NCBI RefSeq assembly: GCF_003432035.1
Contig: NZ_QOHO01000006.1
Span: 1 to 46,263, forward strand
Length of the DNA: 46,263 bases
From: Lacrimispora amygdalina
GTDB taxonomy: Bacteria > Bacillota > Clostridia > Lachnospirales > Lachnospiraceae
Direction of reading: 5' to 3'
The notes under the pieces were generated by a model. The model worked only from the letters and a program-made list of their open reading frames with translations, was not told the DNA's origin and made no database searches. Position numbers and translations under genes: made by a program. Below, piece after piece: positions 25,290-33,550 of this stretch (position 1 is the stretch's first letter; each line of letters starts with the position of its first letter).

Positions 25290-26722
25290 CTTACTTTTAT
25301 TTTAACATAGTTAAGTGTCATTTCCTGCTGCGCAGTCAATTGCAAAACCACCCTGTTCCTTTCCTCACCGAACGTAAACTTAAGTTTTGTATTCAGTGGT
25401 GTCTCATAATGCCAGATGCAGGCGGAAAACTCCTCATGACTCCACTCCCCATAGCAGACCGCTCTGTAAAAGGATTCTTCTTCCCAGAATGCCTTCGTGT
25501 TCTCCACCCATTTTTTCTCTTTAAAACGGACCACATATAAGGGCTGAGAGTTTTCCCCGTTATACAGAGCAAGCAGACATTCGCCATTTTCAAAATCAAA
25601 TCTGATCTTTTTTATTTTGAAATCTTTCTCCGCTGCAGTATCCGAAGATAGCAGGTAGGTTGCTCGAAATACGGGATAGGATTGTGCATTTTCGTTCACC
25701 TTCAGATGTGTCTGGCCTGCCCCAAACTCAACCAATTTGCTGTAATCATCACTTTGAGGCAGAGCCGCTTCCCCTCCAAGTGCCGGAAGAAGGTCACTCC
25801 AGATCAGTTTCATAAATTTACCCATGTCCGCATTGCTTGTTACAGCAAGTACACAGTTATATTCAGGCATAACGATACAGTATTGTCCATACATGCCGTC
25901 TCCGCGGTATACTCCTTTGGGTACGCATCTCCAGAACTGATATCCATAGCCCTGGCACCAATCGTTATCCGCTTCATCTCCGTTATTAATCTGTTTGGAG
26001 GTTGCTTCCTCTATCCATGCTGCAGGTACGAGCTGCCGTCCATTGTATTCTCCTTTTTGCAGAAGCATCTGCCCAAAAACGGCGATATCCTCTGTTTTGA
26101 TGTTCAGTCCAAAGCCTCCAAAGCTGATACCCAGATTATCTTCCTCCCAGACGGGGTCAATTCCCAGCGGCTCAAACAGCCTGGGCATAAGATAGTCTGC
26201 AAGCTTCTGTCCGGTTAATCTTGTAATAATTGCAGAACACATATAGGTAGCCATGGTATTGTAAAAAAACGCGCTTCCAGGCTCATTCTTTACATGGGAG
26301 CTTAAGAATCCCAGAATGTTATTAAAATTCTCATCATCCCAGTTCCAGTTTTCATATGTCATACCGGTTCCCATTGTCAGGAGGTTTTTCACGGTCATTT
26401 TCTTAATTTTCTCATCAACCTTTTCCCCCAGTTCGTTCATTTCAGCTGCAAAAATATCAGCAATCGGGGTATCTGTTGTCAGAAGGCCTTCCTCAACTGC
26501 CAGGCCAATTGCCATGGATGTAAAGCTTTTACTTAAGGAAAACAGCTGATGTCTGTACTGGGGCTCATAGGGCTTCCACCAGCAGTCAGCAATATTTTTG
26601 CCATTCTTAAGAAGCATAAATGAATGAAGTTCTAATCCCTGTTCATTTACCTTGTTTAAAAATTCCAGAATCGCCTGGGAATGGATTCCCTGTGATTCTG
26701 GTGTTGCTTTTTCAAGTCTCAT
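25286..26722 (-). CDS. Serine hydrolase, beta-lactamase class C/esterase family
   Basis: A 478-residue member of the penicillin-binding-protein-like serine hydrolases. The catalytic SxxK tetrad is S62-L-S-K65 in HQLFSLSKSFTSMAIG, followed by the second-motif Tyr region (FFYNTMATYMCSAI) and a GYGYQFW segment at the usual third-motif area. There is no signal peptide, so it is likely a cytoplasmic esterase or peptidase, not a beta-lactamase. The C-terminal ~130 residues form an extra beta-rich domain. RBS GGGAGG precedes the ATG. A bidirectional hairpin isolates it from the sugar operon. Confidence 0.88.
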   Translation of the reverse strand: MRLEKATPESQGIHSQAILEFLNKVNEQGLELHSFMLLKNGKNIADCWWKPYEPQYRHQLFSLSKSFTSMAIGLAVEEGLLTTDTPIADIFAAEMNELGEKVDEKIKKMTVKNLLTMGTGMTYENWNWDDENFNNILGFLSSHVKNEPGSAFFYNTMATYMCSAIITRLTGQKLADYLMPRLFEPLGIDPVWEEDNLGISFGGFGLNIKTEDIAVFGQMLLQKGEYNGRQLVPAAWIEEATSKQINNGDEADNDWCQGYGYQFWRCVPKGVYRGDGMYGQYCIVMPEYNCVLAVTSNADMGKFMKLIWSDLLPALGGEAALPQSDDYSKLVEFGAGQTHLKVNENAQSYPVFRATYLLSSDTAAEKDFKIKKIRFDFENGECLLALYNGENSQPLYVVRFKEKKWVENTKAFWEEESFYRAVCYGEWSHEEFSACIWHYETPLNTKLKFTFGEERNRVVLQLTAQQEMTLNYVKIKVS

Positions 26723-26796
26723 ACGCTACCTCCCAAATTTTAATCAGATCCTTTTGCATTTAACATCATTGTATGACAAATTATCAAATAATACAA

Positions 26797-26838
26797 TGAA
26801 AGAATACCTCCAAAAATTTATCTGGAGGTATTCTTTCA
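26797..26838. terminator. Terminator of the glycyl-radical sugar operon
   Basis: A 15-bp perfect stem (TGAAAGAATACCTCC and its complement) surrounds a 12-base loop, followed on the minus strand by a T-rich run (TGTATTATTTG). It begins 23 bases after the aldolase stop codon and lies before the serine hydrolase gene, so it ends the seven-gene operon. Confidence 0.85.
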
Positions 26839-26861
26839 TCAAGTTATCGTTTCGTATAAAT

Positions 26862-27509
26862 TTATTTCCCCTGCCCGTAGTGATTCTTAACAAAATTCTT
26901 CATGGCTGCAATATTCTCATCGGATATCATCATCGGTCTCCCGCCGGTTGCCTCTACCATATAATAAATCTGTGCAGTTACCTCCAATACAGTGGCAACC
27001 TTAAATGCAGCATCCATATCAGCACCAATGCATACAGCCCCATGGGAATTAAGAAGACAGGAATTCGCTTCTGTTCCCAGCGCTTTTGCACATTCCTCAG
27101 CCAGCTGCATGGAACCTGGCAGCGCGTACTTCGTGCATCTGCACACATCGCCAAGAGCCTGCGCAGCCTCATCAATAATCAACGGAATCATCTTTCCCTG
27201 GCATGAATAGATCATGGAATAGATGGGATGGGTATGTACAACGGCATTTACCTCATTCCTCGCCCTGTAAATTGATAAATGCAGATCCTTTTCTATCGTA
27301 GGCTTTCTGCTGCCCTGCACAACCGTGCCATCCAAAGCGGAGACTACCACGTCTTCTTCTGTAATTGTGTTATAACTCATTGCACTTGGCGTCATATAAA
27401 CCAGGCCTGTTTCAGGATCACGGCAGCTTATGTTTCCCCAGGTTTCCACCGTTAATCCGGAACCCAGTAATTTAATTCCGCTGTCAACAATCAGCTTACG
27501 GTAATTCAT
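26862..27509 (-). CDS. Class II aldolase/adducin family, FucA-like
   Basis: A 215-residue zinc aldolase. The zinc ligands H92 and H94 (VVHTHPIYS) and H156 (NSHGAVCIG), and the catalytic acid E73 (PTIEKDLHL), fall at nearly the same positions as in E. coli L-fuculose-1-phosphate aldolase. The phosphate-binding TWGNIS and TPSAMSY motifs are also present. The family cleaves a ketose 1-phosphate to DHAP and an aldehyde (lactaldehyde for a 6-deoxyhexulose, glycolaldehyde for a pentulose); some members are epimerases. It is the last gene of the operon, after the importer lipoprotein. Together with the kinase it supports a phosphorylate-then-cleave pathway, but the sugar is not identified. Confidence 0.88.
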   Translation of the reverse strand: MNYRKLIVDSGIKLLGSGLTVETWGNISCRDPETGLVYMTPSAMSYNTITEEDVVVSALDGTVVQGSRKPTIEKDLHLSIYRARNEVNAVVHTHPIYSMIYSCQGKMIPLIIDEAAQALGDVCRCTKYALPGSMQLAEECAKALGTEANSCLLNSHGAVCIGADMDAAFKVATVLEVTAQIYYMVEATGGRPMMISDENIAAMKNFVKNHYGQGK

Positions 27510-27534
27510 ATTTTTTCTCTCCTTTTTGTATGCA

Positions 27535-28587
27535 CTATTTTCCTATGTATGGTGTAATATACTTTAACTGTGCATCAACATTGTCTGTAAAAATAAGCTT
27601 GGAACCGGTATCGATATTCTGCTCTACCGTTTCTCCATTCAATGCTTTCACTGCATTTTCAACACCAAGTTTCCCCATCTGAACCGGATCCTGGGCTACC
27701 GTTCCGAAAAACTTACCGGATTTTACCATATTTAATGCTTCAGAAGCGCCATCAAATCCAATAATCTTAATCTGATCCTGTAATCCTGCTTCTTCCACCG
27801 CTCTTCTTGCGCCAATTGCCATACTGTCATTGCAGCAATAGAACAGTTGTAAGTCCGGATTTGCCGTAATGATATTCTGAGCTGCATTATAGCCCTGGTC
27901 AACCTCCCAGTTTGCTGACTGCTCTGCAACTATCTTAATTGTGTCTCCAGCTCCTTCAACAAAGCCATCATGCCTGTCCCATGAATTTTGCTGGGTTTCA
28001 ATGCCAGTAAGAATCGCTGTTTTAATTCCTTTGTCAAAATTTTGTTTTACGTATTCTCCTGCTTTGATACCGCCGGTTTTATTATCCGTTCCGTAAAATG
28101 GAATCTTCATCGATACTTTACTTGTCACAGAATCATCCAGCTTTGTATCAATGTTAAATACCAATATTCCCGCACTCTCACATTTTTTAAGCGCAGTCTC
28201 CAGCCCTTCCGAAGATGAAGGAACAATACAAATGGCATTTACTCCGGATGTGATCATATTTTCCACAATTGCCAGCTGATCCGCTGCACTGGCATGAGAA
28301 TCTGCCGCCTGAACCTCCAGTTTAACCCCCAGTTCCTTTGCCTTTTCCTTCGCACCATTACACATTGCGATAAAATATTCATTGTTCAGCGTCATAGGAA
28401 CAAAACCAATGGTATAGTTATTGGCTTTTGCCTCCGCCTTTGATTCTGCTTTTGTTTCTGTCTCTGTTTTTGTTTCCGCTTTTGTCTCAGTTTTTACATC
28501 ATTTGCTTCTCCCTTCTTAGCACAACCCGTTAACACAGTCATTGCCATAACAATACCTAATACCACAGTCAGCGCTCTTTTTTTCAT
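27535..28587 (-). CDS. Sugar ABC transporter substrate-binding lipoprotein (RbsB-like)
   Basis: A 350-residue type I periplasmic-binding protein with lipobox LTGC (Cys21). A tether of about 30 residues follows, built from Lys/Thr/Glu/Ala repeats (KTETKAETKTETETK then AESKAEAKA) that places the binding domain away from the membrane. The binding domain starts at YTIGFVPMTLNNEYF and has the ribose/galactose family pattern, including CNDSMAIGARRAVEEAG and IIGFDGASEAL. This group binds free monosaccharides such as ribose, xylose, rhamnose, autoinducer-2 or polyols. It is downstream of the permease, typical of rbs-type operons except that lipoprotein order varies. Confidence 0.92.
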   Translation of the reverse strand: MKKRALTVVLGIVMAMTVLTGCAKKGEANDVKTETKAETKTETETKAESKAEAKANNYTIGFVPMTLNNEYFIAMCNGAKEKAKELGVKLEVQAADSHASAADQLAIVENMITSGVNAICIVPSSSEGLETALKKCESAGILVFNIDTKLDDSVTSKVSMKIPFYGTDNKTGGIKAGEYVKQNFDKGIKTAILTGIETQQNSWDRHDGFVEGAGDTIKIVAEQSANWEVDQGYNAAQNIITANPDLQLFYCCNDSMAIGARRAVEEAGLQDQIKIIGFDGASEALNMVKSGKFFGTVAQDPVQMGKLGVENAVKALNGETVEQNIDTGSKLIFTDNVDAQLKYITPYIGK

Positions 28588-28618
28588 TTCTTATCCTCCT
28601 TGGTTTTTTTATTTTTAT

Positions 28619-28632
28619 GCGTTTAAAAACGC
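28619..28632. repeat. Short dyad in the permease-lipoprotein gap
   Basis: GCGTTT-AA-AAACGC lies in the 69-base gap between permease and binding-protein genes. It could be a small RNA stem that adjusts the higher expression usual for binding proteins, but the 2-base centre makes a stable hairpin doubtful. Confidence 0.3.
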
Positions 28633-28656
28633 TTGTACCCAATGCCTATACTCTTA

Positions 28657-29619
28657 TTACTCCGCCTTTCTTTCATTAGCCTTATCAACATAAACAGCGA
28701 GAATAATCACAACGCCGATTATGACTGTCTGCCAGTAGGTAGCTACATTTAATATCTGCAGACCGCATTTTAGAATTCCTAATACCAAAGCCCCGATCAG
28801 TGTATTTCCAACATTGCCTTTTCCTCCTGATAACGCAATGCCGCCCAATACGGTTGCTGCTATGGCATCCATTTCATATCCTGCACCTGCATTGGGATCT
28901 GCATATGCAAGTCTGGATAGCAGGCAGACTCCTCCGATAGCTGAAAACATGCCTGCAATGGCATACGTTAAAATTTCAATCTTACGAATCTTCACACCGG
29001 AAAGCTTTGCCGCATTGGGGTTGCCGCCAAACGCATAGACTCTCCTTCCGAATTTCGTTTTAGTCGTTACAAATACCATAATGACATAAAGAATAAAAAC
29101 GTAGTAAACCAGTGCCGTTATTCCAAACAGCTTGCTGCCGGTAAAAGCTGCCAGACTATCATCAAAACCGGAAATGGGCTTTCCATCTGTTAAAACCTTT
29201 GTAAATCCACGGAATATCTGCATGGATCCCAATGTCACGATAAACGCCGGAACCTTACCAAAACTGATAAAATACCCATTAAATATCCCGATCAGAAAAC
29301 CGATTACGATACATAAAATAATAGTGACTGCCAAAGGTACCCCGCCCTTTAACATCATGCCTCCGGCAATTCCGACAAATGCGATTATGGATCCAACCGA
29401 TAAATCAATTCCTCCCGTTAATATAACAAAGGACGCTCCTATTCCTGTGATTCCAATAATGGCCGACTGCTGGATAATGTTCATGATATTCTGCATGGAA
29501 AAGAAGTTTTTTCCGTTCAGCCGGCACAGGATTGAAAATGCCAGTAATATGACAAACCCTCCCAGATAAAGAGAACATGCATGTACATCTATCTTTTTGC
29601 TTTTACATAACTTCCACAT
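28657..29619 (-). CDS. Sugar ABC transporter permease (RbsC-like)
   Basis: A 320-residue permease with 8-10 hydrophobic segments and the family landmarks LTGGIDLSVGSI and ATVLGGIALSGGKGNVGNT (the EAA-like coupling loop). It forms the homodimeric channel of a carbohydrate-uptake-2 (CUT2) importer, energised by the preceding ATPase; its ATG comes one base after the ATPase stop. CUT2 importers take up unmodified pentoses, deoxyhexoses or similar, which agrees with an intracellular kinase in the same operon. Confidence 0.93.
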   Translation of the reverse strand: MWKLCKSKKIDVHACSLYLGGFVILLAFSILCRLNGKNFFSMQNIMNIIQQSAIIGITGIGASFVILTGGIDLSVGSIIAFVGIAGGMMLKGGVPLAVTIILCIVIGFLIGIFNGYFISFGKVPAFIVTLGSMQIFRGFTKVLTDGKPISGFDDSLAAFTGSKLFGITALVYYVFILYVIMVFVTTKTKFGRRVYAFGGNPNAAKLSGVKIRKIEILTYAIAGMFSAIGGVCLLSRLAYADPNAGAGYEMDAIAATVLGGIALSGGKGNVGNTLIGALVLGILKCGLQILNVATYWQTVIIGVVIILAVYVDKANERKAE

Positions 29620-29620
29620 T

Positions 29621-31114
29621 TTATTTTCCTCCCATTAGTGCATAGGATAATATCTTCTCCTGTGTTAAATCCGTGGTGTTTTTTACATCTGCTGTTATTT
29701 CTCCATTATTCAGAACCAAAACCCTATCGCACATTTTTTGTATTTCCGGAATATCTGATGAAATCATAATAATTGATTTGCCTTCCCCAACCAGCTTCCC
29801 CATGATCTGATAGATCTCGTCTCTGGCACCTACATCAATTCCCCTGGTTGGCTCATCAAATATAAATATCTGGGCATTTGTTAAAAGCCATTTTGCAATC
29901 ACGACCTTTTGCTGATTACCGCCGGATAAATTTTTTACTGCTGTGTTGATCGAATGTGTTTTTATCAGCAATTTTTCAACCGATTGATTCGCCGTATCAT
30001 CTATTTTTGTTTTGCTGAGAGCGAATTTTCCAAAAAGCTTCAGATTGGGAAGTGATATGTTATCTTTGAGTGAGTGCATCAGCACAAGACCCTCATCTTT
30101 TCTGTCTTCGCTTAAATAAACAATCCCTTCCTCAATTGATCTGCAGATATCTGTTCTGGAAATGTCTTTCTCATTTAAAAAAACTCTGCCGGAACTCTTC
30201 GTATATGCACCAATAATACATTTTGCCAGTTCTGTCCTTCCGGAACCCACCAGACCGGACATTCCCAGTATTTCTCCTTTATTCAAGCTGAAACTGATGT
30301 TTTTCAGCAGATTTTTGTAACATAAATCTTCCACCTTCAATACCTGCTTATGAACATCTAGAAAGGTGTTTTCAAATCTGTTGAAATTTACACTCCGGCC
30401 GACCATCATTCTGGTCAGTTCTTCCACAGAGGTTTCCTTAAGTTCCACCGTATCCACATACTCCCCGTCTCTCATGACGGTGCATCTGTCACCGATTTCA
30501 AACAGTTCACCCATACGGTGTGATATATAAATGATTCCAATGCCCTTTGCTTTCAGTTCTCTTATGATCTTAAATAACCGTTCCGTTTCCTTATCTGTAA
30601 TCGACGCCGTAGGTTCATCCAAAACAAGTATTTTTACATCCATGGAGATTGCTTTTGATATTTCCACCATCTGCTTCTGGGCAACGCTTAAGTTCCCCAC
30701 AAGTGTATCCGGATCACAGCCAAGACCAATCAGATCCATATATTTTTGGGCTTCCGCTCTGCTTTTTCGCTGATCTATGATTCCTCTGCTTGTATATTCT
30801 TTGCCCATAAATATATTTTCCCAGATTGATACATGAGGATTTAAATTGAATTCCTGGTAAATCACACTGATTCCTTTATCAATCACCTCTTTGGGAGACA
30901 TGGCAGGAAGCTCTTCGCCATTTAAAACAACGCTCCCGGTCTCGCGCCGGTATGCACCCGAAAGTATTTTTATCAGTGTTGATTTTCCTGCGCCATTTTC
31001 ACCCAGCAGAACATGCACTTCTCCCTTTCTGACCTCAAGCATGGTATCTTTTAAAACCGGAACTCCAAAAAATTTCTTTGATATCCCTGTCATTTTCAGG
31101 ATAATATCGTTCAT
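29621..31114 (-). CDS. Sugar ABC transporter ATP-binding protein (RbsA-like)
   Basis: A 497-residue tandem ATPase of the CUT2 class. NBD1: Walker A GENGAGKST, signature LSVAQKQMVEISKA, Walker B ILVLDEPTAS. NBD2: degenerate Walker A GLVGSGRTEL, signature LSGGNQQKVVIAKWL, FIFDEPTRGIDVGA. The second site's Walker A lacks the Lys, as is normal for RbsA/XylG/MglA. Six bases separate it from the kinase. It powers the RbsC-like permease and RbsB-like lipoprotein encoded next. Confidence 0.94.
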   Translation of the reverse strand: MNDIILKMTGISKKFFGVPVLKDTMLEVRKGEVHVLLGENGAGKSTLIKILSGAYRRETGSVVLNGEELPAMSPKEVIDKGISVIYQEFNLNPHVSIWENIFMGKEYTSRGIIDQRKSRAEAQKYMDLIGLGCDPDTLVGNLSVAQKQMVEISKAISMDVKILVLDEPTASITDKETERLFKIIRELKAKGIGIIYISHRMGELFEIGDRCTVMRDGEYVDTVELKETSVEELTRMMVGRSVNFNRFENTFLDVHKQVLKVEDLCYKNLLKNISFSLNKGEILGMSGLVGSGRTELAKCIIGAYTKSSGRVFLNEKDISRTDICRSIEEGIVYLSEDRKDEGLVLMHSLKDNISLPNLKLFGKFALSKTKIDDTANQSVEKLLIKTHSINTAVKNLSGGNQQKVVIAKWLLTNAQIFIFDEPTRGIDVGARDEIYQIMGKLVGEGKSIIMISSDIPEIQKMCDRVLVLNNGEITADVKNTTDLTQEKILSYALMGGK

Positions 31115-31120
31115 AATTTC

Positions 31121-32602
31121 TCAGCTCCTTTTCTGTAATTTTTTATAACTGTCAATCAGATACGAAGTGTCAGTGTCCGGCATATAGCTCTTGGTTTCTA
31201 CGGAATTGCAGACAATTTCACGTATGGTTTTAAGCTCCAGATATGGTTCGAAATAGTTCAGCTGTGCGGCTATATTCCCCATGGCTGTGCTTTCTCCAAA
31301 ACATGCAATTACGTTCTTTCCTGTACAATTGGCTGTCATCTGATTTACAAGTTCATTTTTTGCGCCGCCTCCGACAATATAGATACAGTCAAAATATTCC
31401 TTTGTAACTCTCTGTAAATGCTCAATGGTAACCGCATAACTGCATGCCATGGATTCATATACTGATTTAACAATCGTATTCCAGGAAAAGCCGCCCTCAG
31501 CCTGTTTGGTTTCTTTCAGATAGTTCCAGATTTCTTTTCCCATATGCACCGGATTAAAAAATCTTATATCGTTCATATCAATAAGCGGAATTTTTTTCCC
31601 CCTTTCTTCATCAGAAAGTTTAACAATTTCCTCCCAGGTGACTTCTCTCTTTGCATCTGTTTCATACTCTTTCTTAATTCTCTGTATCAGGAACATTCCT
31701 GCTCCGTTTTTAAGAAGTGTAATTGTACCAAATGCTCCCAGCTCATTTGTAAGCCCGGCTTCATATACTTCCTTTGACAGCAGCGGCTTTAAAAGCTCAG
31801 TTCCTACTAAAGCCCATGTCCCGGAACTGATAAATGCGAAATGCGTCTGCCGTGCAGGCACCGCAAGGACTGCCGCCGCCGTATCATGGGAAGGAACGCA
31901 TACAACCGGAATATCATAACCGGCTCCTATTTCTGCCTTTATATCATCTGACAAATATCCGATTGCTTCACCGTGTTTTCCAAAATCATGAAACAAATTT
32001 CTGCTGATCTCCATTTTCCTGCACACAAAATCACTGATTGATTTTGTATTCACATCCATAAGCTGGGTCGTACTGAATTCACTTGGTTCATTCAGCATTT
32101 TTCCAGTCAGCAGATAATTTAAAATATCAGGAATCATTAAAAGCCTGTCAGCCGCCTGATACACATCCGGCATCTCCTCTTTCATACCTTTCAATAAGTA
32201 CACGGAATTAATTTTATCGCAAAGAATCCCTGTATTCAGAAACATCTGTTTTCGTTCTGAATCAGTCATCTCTGACAATTGCTGTTCACCCAGTGCATTT
32301 CTGTACGCCAGCGGATTATTCAGCATATTCCCCTTCCGGTCAAACAACGAAAAATCCACTCCCCATGTGCAGATTCCAATGGAATCAATTGTTTCTCCCC
32401 GGCTGACCAGCCGCTTCAGGATGTTTTTAAAATCGGAAAACATCCGAAGAATATCCCAATAATAATAGTTTCCCGCTTTCACCATGCTATTTGGTATCTG
32501 ATCAATGACCTCAGTCAGAATCCGCACTCCATCATATGTCCCCAATACAACCCGATAAGAGGAGTTCCCGCAGTCAAAACCCACGATTGTTTTTTTTGCC
32601 AT
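31121..32602 (-). CDS. FGGY-family sugar kinase, rhamnulokinase-like
   Basis: A 493-residue carbohydrate kinase of the FGGY/actin-like fold. The N-terminal phosphate-1 loop is GFDCGNSSYRVVLG, followed by ICTWGVDFSLFDRKGNMLNNPLAYRN, the pattern of rhamnulokinases. The second domain holds PSHDTAAAVLAVP, ISSGTWALVG and YIVGGGAKNELVNQMTANC (adenine binding). RhaB, FucK and relatives phosphorylate a ketose at C1. The N-terminal loop (DCGNSS) departs from the usual RhaB DLGASSGR, so substrate may differ. No rhamnose isomerase or mutarotase is encoded nearby. It lies between the radical activase and the importer ATPase. Confidence 0.87.
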   Translation of the reverse strand: MAKKTIVGFDCGNSSYRVVLGTYDGVRILTEVIDQIPNSMVKAGNYYYWDILRMFSDFKNILKRLVSRGETIDSIGICTWGVDFSLFDRKGNMLNNPLAYRNALGEQQLSEMTDSERKQMFLNTGILCDKINSVYLLKGMKEEMPDVYQAADRLLMIPDILNYLLTGKMLNEPSEFSTTQLMDVNTKSISDFVCRKMEISRNLFHDFGKHGEAIGYLSDDIKAEIGAGYDIPVVCVPSHDTAAAVLAVPARQTHFAFISSGTWALVGTELLKPLLSKEVYEAGLTNELGAFGTITLLKNGAGMFLIQRIKKEYETDAKREVTWEEIVKLSDEERGKKIPLIDMNDIRFFNPVHMGKEIWNYLKETKQAEGGFSWNTIVKSVYESMACSYAVTIEHLQRVTKEYFDCIYIVGGGAKNELVNQMTANCTGKNVIACFGESTAMGNIAAQLNYFEPYLELKTIREIVCNSVETKSYMPDTDTSYLIDSYKKLQKRS

Positions 32603-32615
32603 ACCAACACCCCAA

Positions 32616-33533
32616 TTACTGTATTTTTATATCCAGTCCGTATTCCTTTGCAGTATCATACAAATGCACCATCTCCACCTTTTTTAAGGATCTTAATTCT
32701 CCCATTTCATAGGTTCTTCCCAGCCCCTGATACTTGGGAAGACCAAGTCTGTGATAAGGCAGAAATACGATTTCTTTGATATTTGTCAATTGTTTTATGT
32801 ATTGAAAGAATCCTCTTATGGCATCGTCATCACTGTTACAGCCGGGGATATACGGATATCTCACTGCCAGATGTCCGGTGTATTCTTTGTCCAGCCATTC
32901 TAAATTACTTAAAATAAGAGAATTATCAAAACCTGTCAATTCCTTATGCTTTACAGGATTGTAGTGTTTAAAATCAAAATAGATATAATCCACCTCCTGT
33001 GATGCCTGTTTAATCCGCTCAAGGGGAACCTGTCCGCAGGTTTCAACCAGTGAATTATATCCCCTTTGTTTCATCTCCTTTCCAATCTCACGGATCATTT
33101 CTGCATAAAAGAATGGTTCTCCTCCGCTGAACGTTACTCCGCCTCCTGATTTTGCATAATATTTTTCATCCCTTAATATGATATCCAGCAGTTCTTCCCG
33201 GTTCATAACAGTTCCCATAAGCTTCCTGGCATCCACATAGCATTGTGTGATACAGTCCCCGCATGCTGTACACAAAAGCCTGTCTGATAAATATCCAAAG
33301 CCTTTCTTATAGAAAACAGCCTTATTAGGACATACGTTCATGCATTTACCACAGGAAATACAGGAATTCACATTGACAAGTACCTGAGGCTTAAATTCCT
33401 GGGATTCCGGATTTGCACACCATCTGCACCTTAACTGGCATCCTTTCAGAAAAATAACGGTACGGATGCCATACCCATCTTCTGTAGCATACCGTTCAAT
33501 ATTAAATACATTTGCCTCAAGCATCTTACCCAT
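32616..33533 (-). CDS. Glycyl-radical enzyme activase (radical SAM)
   Basis: A 305-residue activating enzyme. The radical-SAM cluster motif CxxxCxxC is C32-C36-C39 (GCQLRCRWC). A ferredoxin-like insert follows with two more 4Fe-4S sets, C58/C61/C64/C68 and C88/C91/C94/C98. This insert is characteristic of activases for dehydratase-type glycyl-radical enzymes and is absent from short PFL activases. GGGVTFSGGEP is the SAM-binding GGE-type motif. It installs the glycyl radical on the enzyme encoded 17 bases upstream (G779). Two possible starts (MGK and MLEA, three codons apart) cannot be separated by ribosome site. Confidence 0.95.
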   Translation of the reverse strand: MGKMLEANVFNIERYATEDGYGIRTVIFLKGCQLRCRWCANPESQEFKPQVLVNVNSCISCGKCMNVCPNKAVFYKKGFGYLSDRLLCTACGDCITQCYVDARKLMGTVMNREELLDIILRDEKYYAKSGGGVTFSGGEPFFYAEMIREIGKEMKQRGYNSLVETCGQVPLERIKQASQEVDYIYFDFKHYNPVKHKELTGFDNSLILSNLEWLDKEYTGHLAVRYPYIPGCNSDDDAIRGFFQYIKQLTNIKEIVFLPYHRLGLPKYQGLGRTYEMGELRSLKKVEMVHLYDTAKEYGLDIKIQ

Positions 33534-33550
33534 CCGCTTTCTTAACCCGT

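Noticed and set aside
25682-26218. 178-residue plus-strand frame opposite the serine hydrolase
   Set aside because: Antisense to a gene with clear catalytic motifs; no ribosome site and no recognisable domain.
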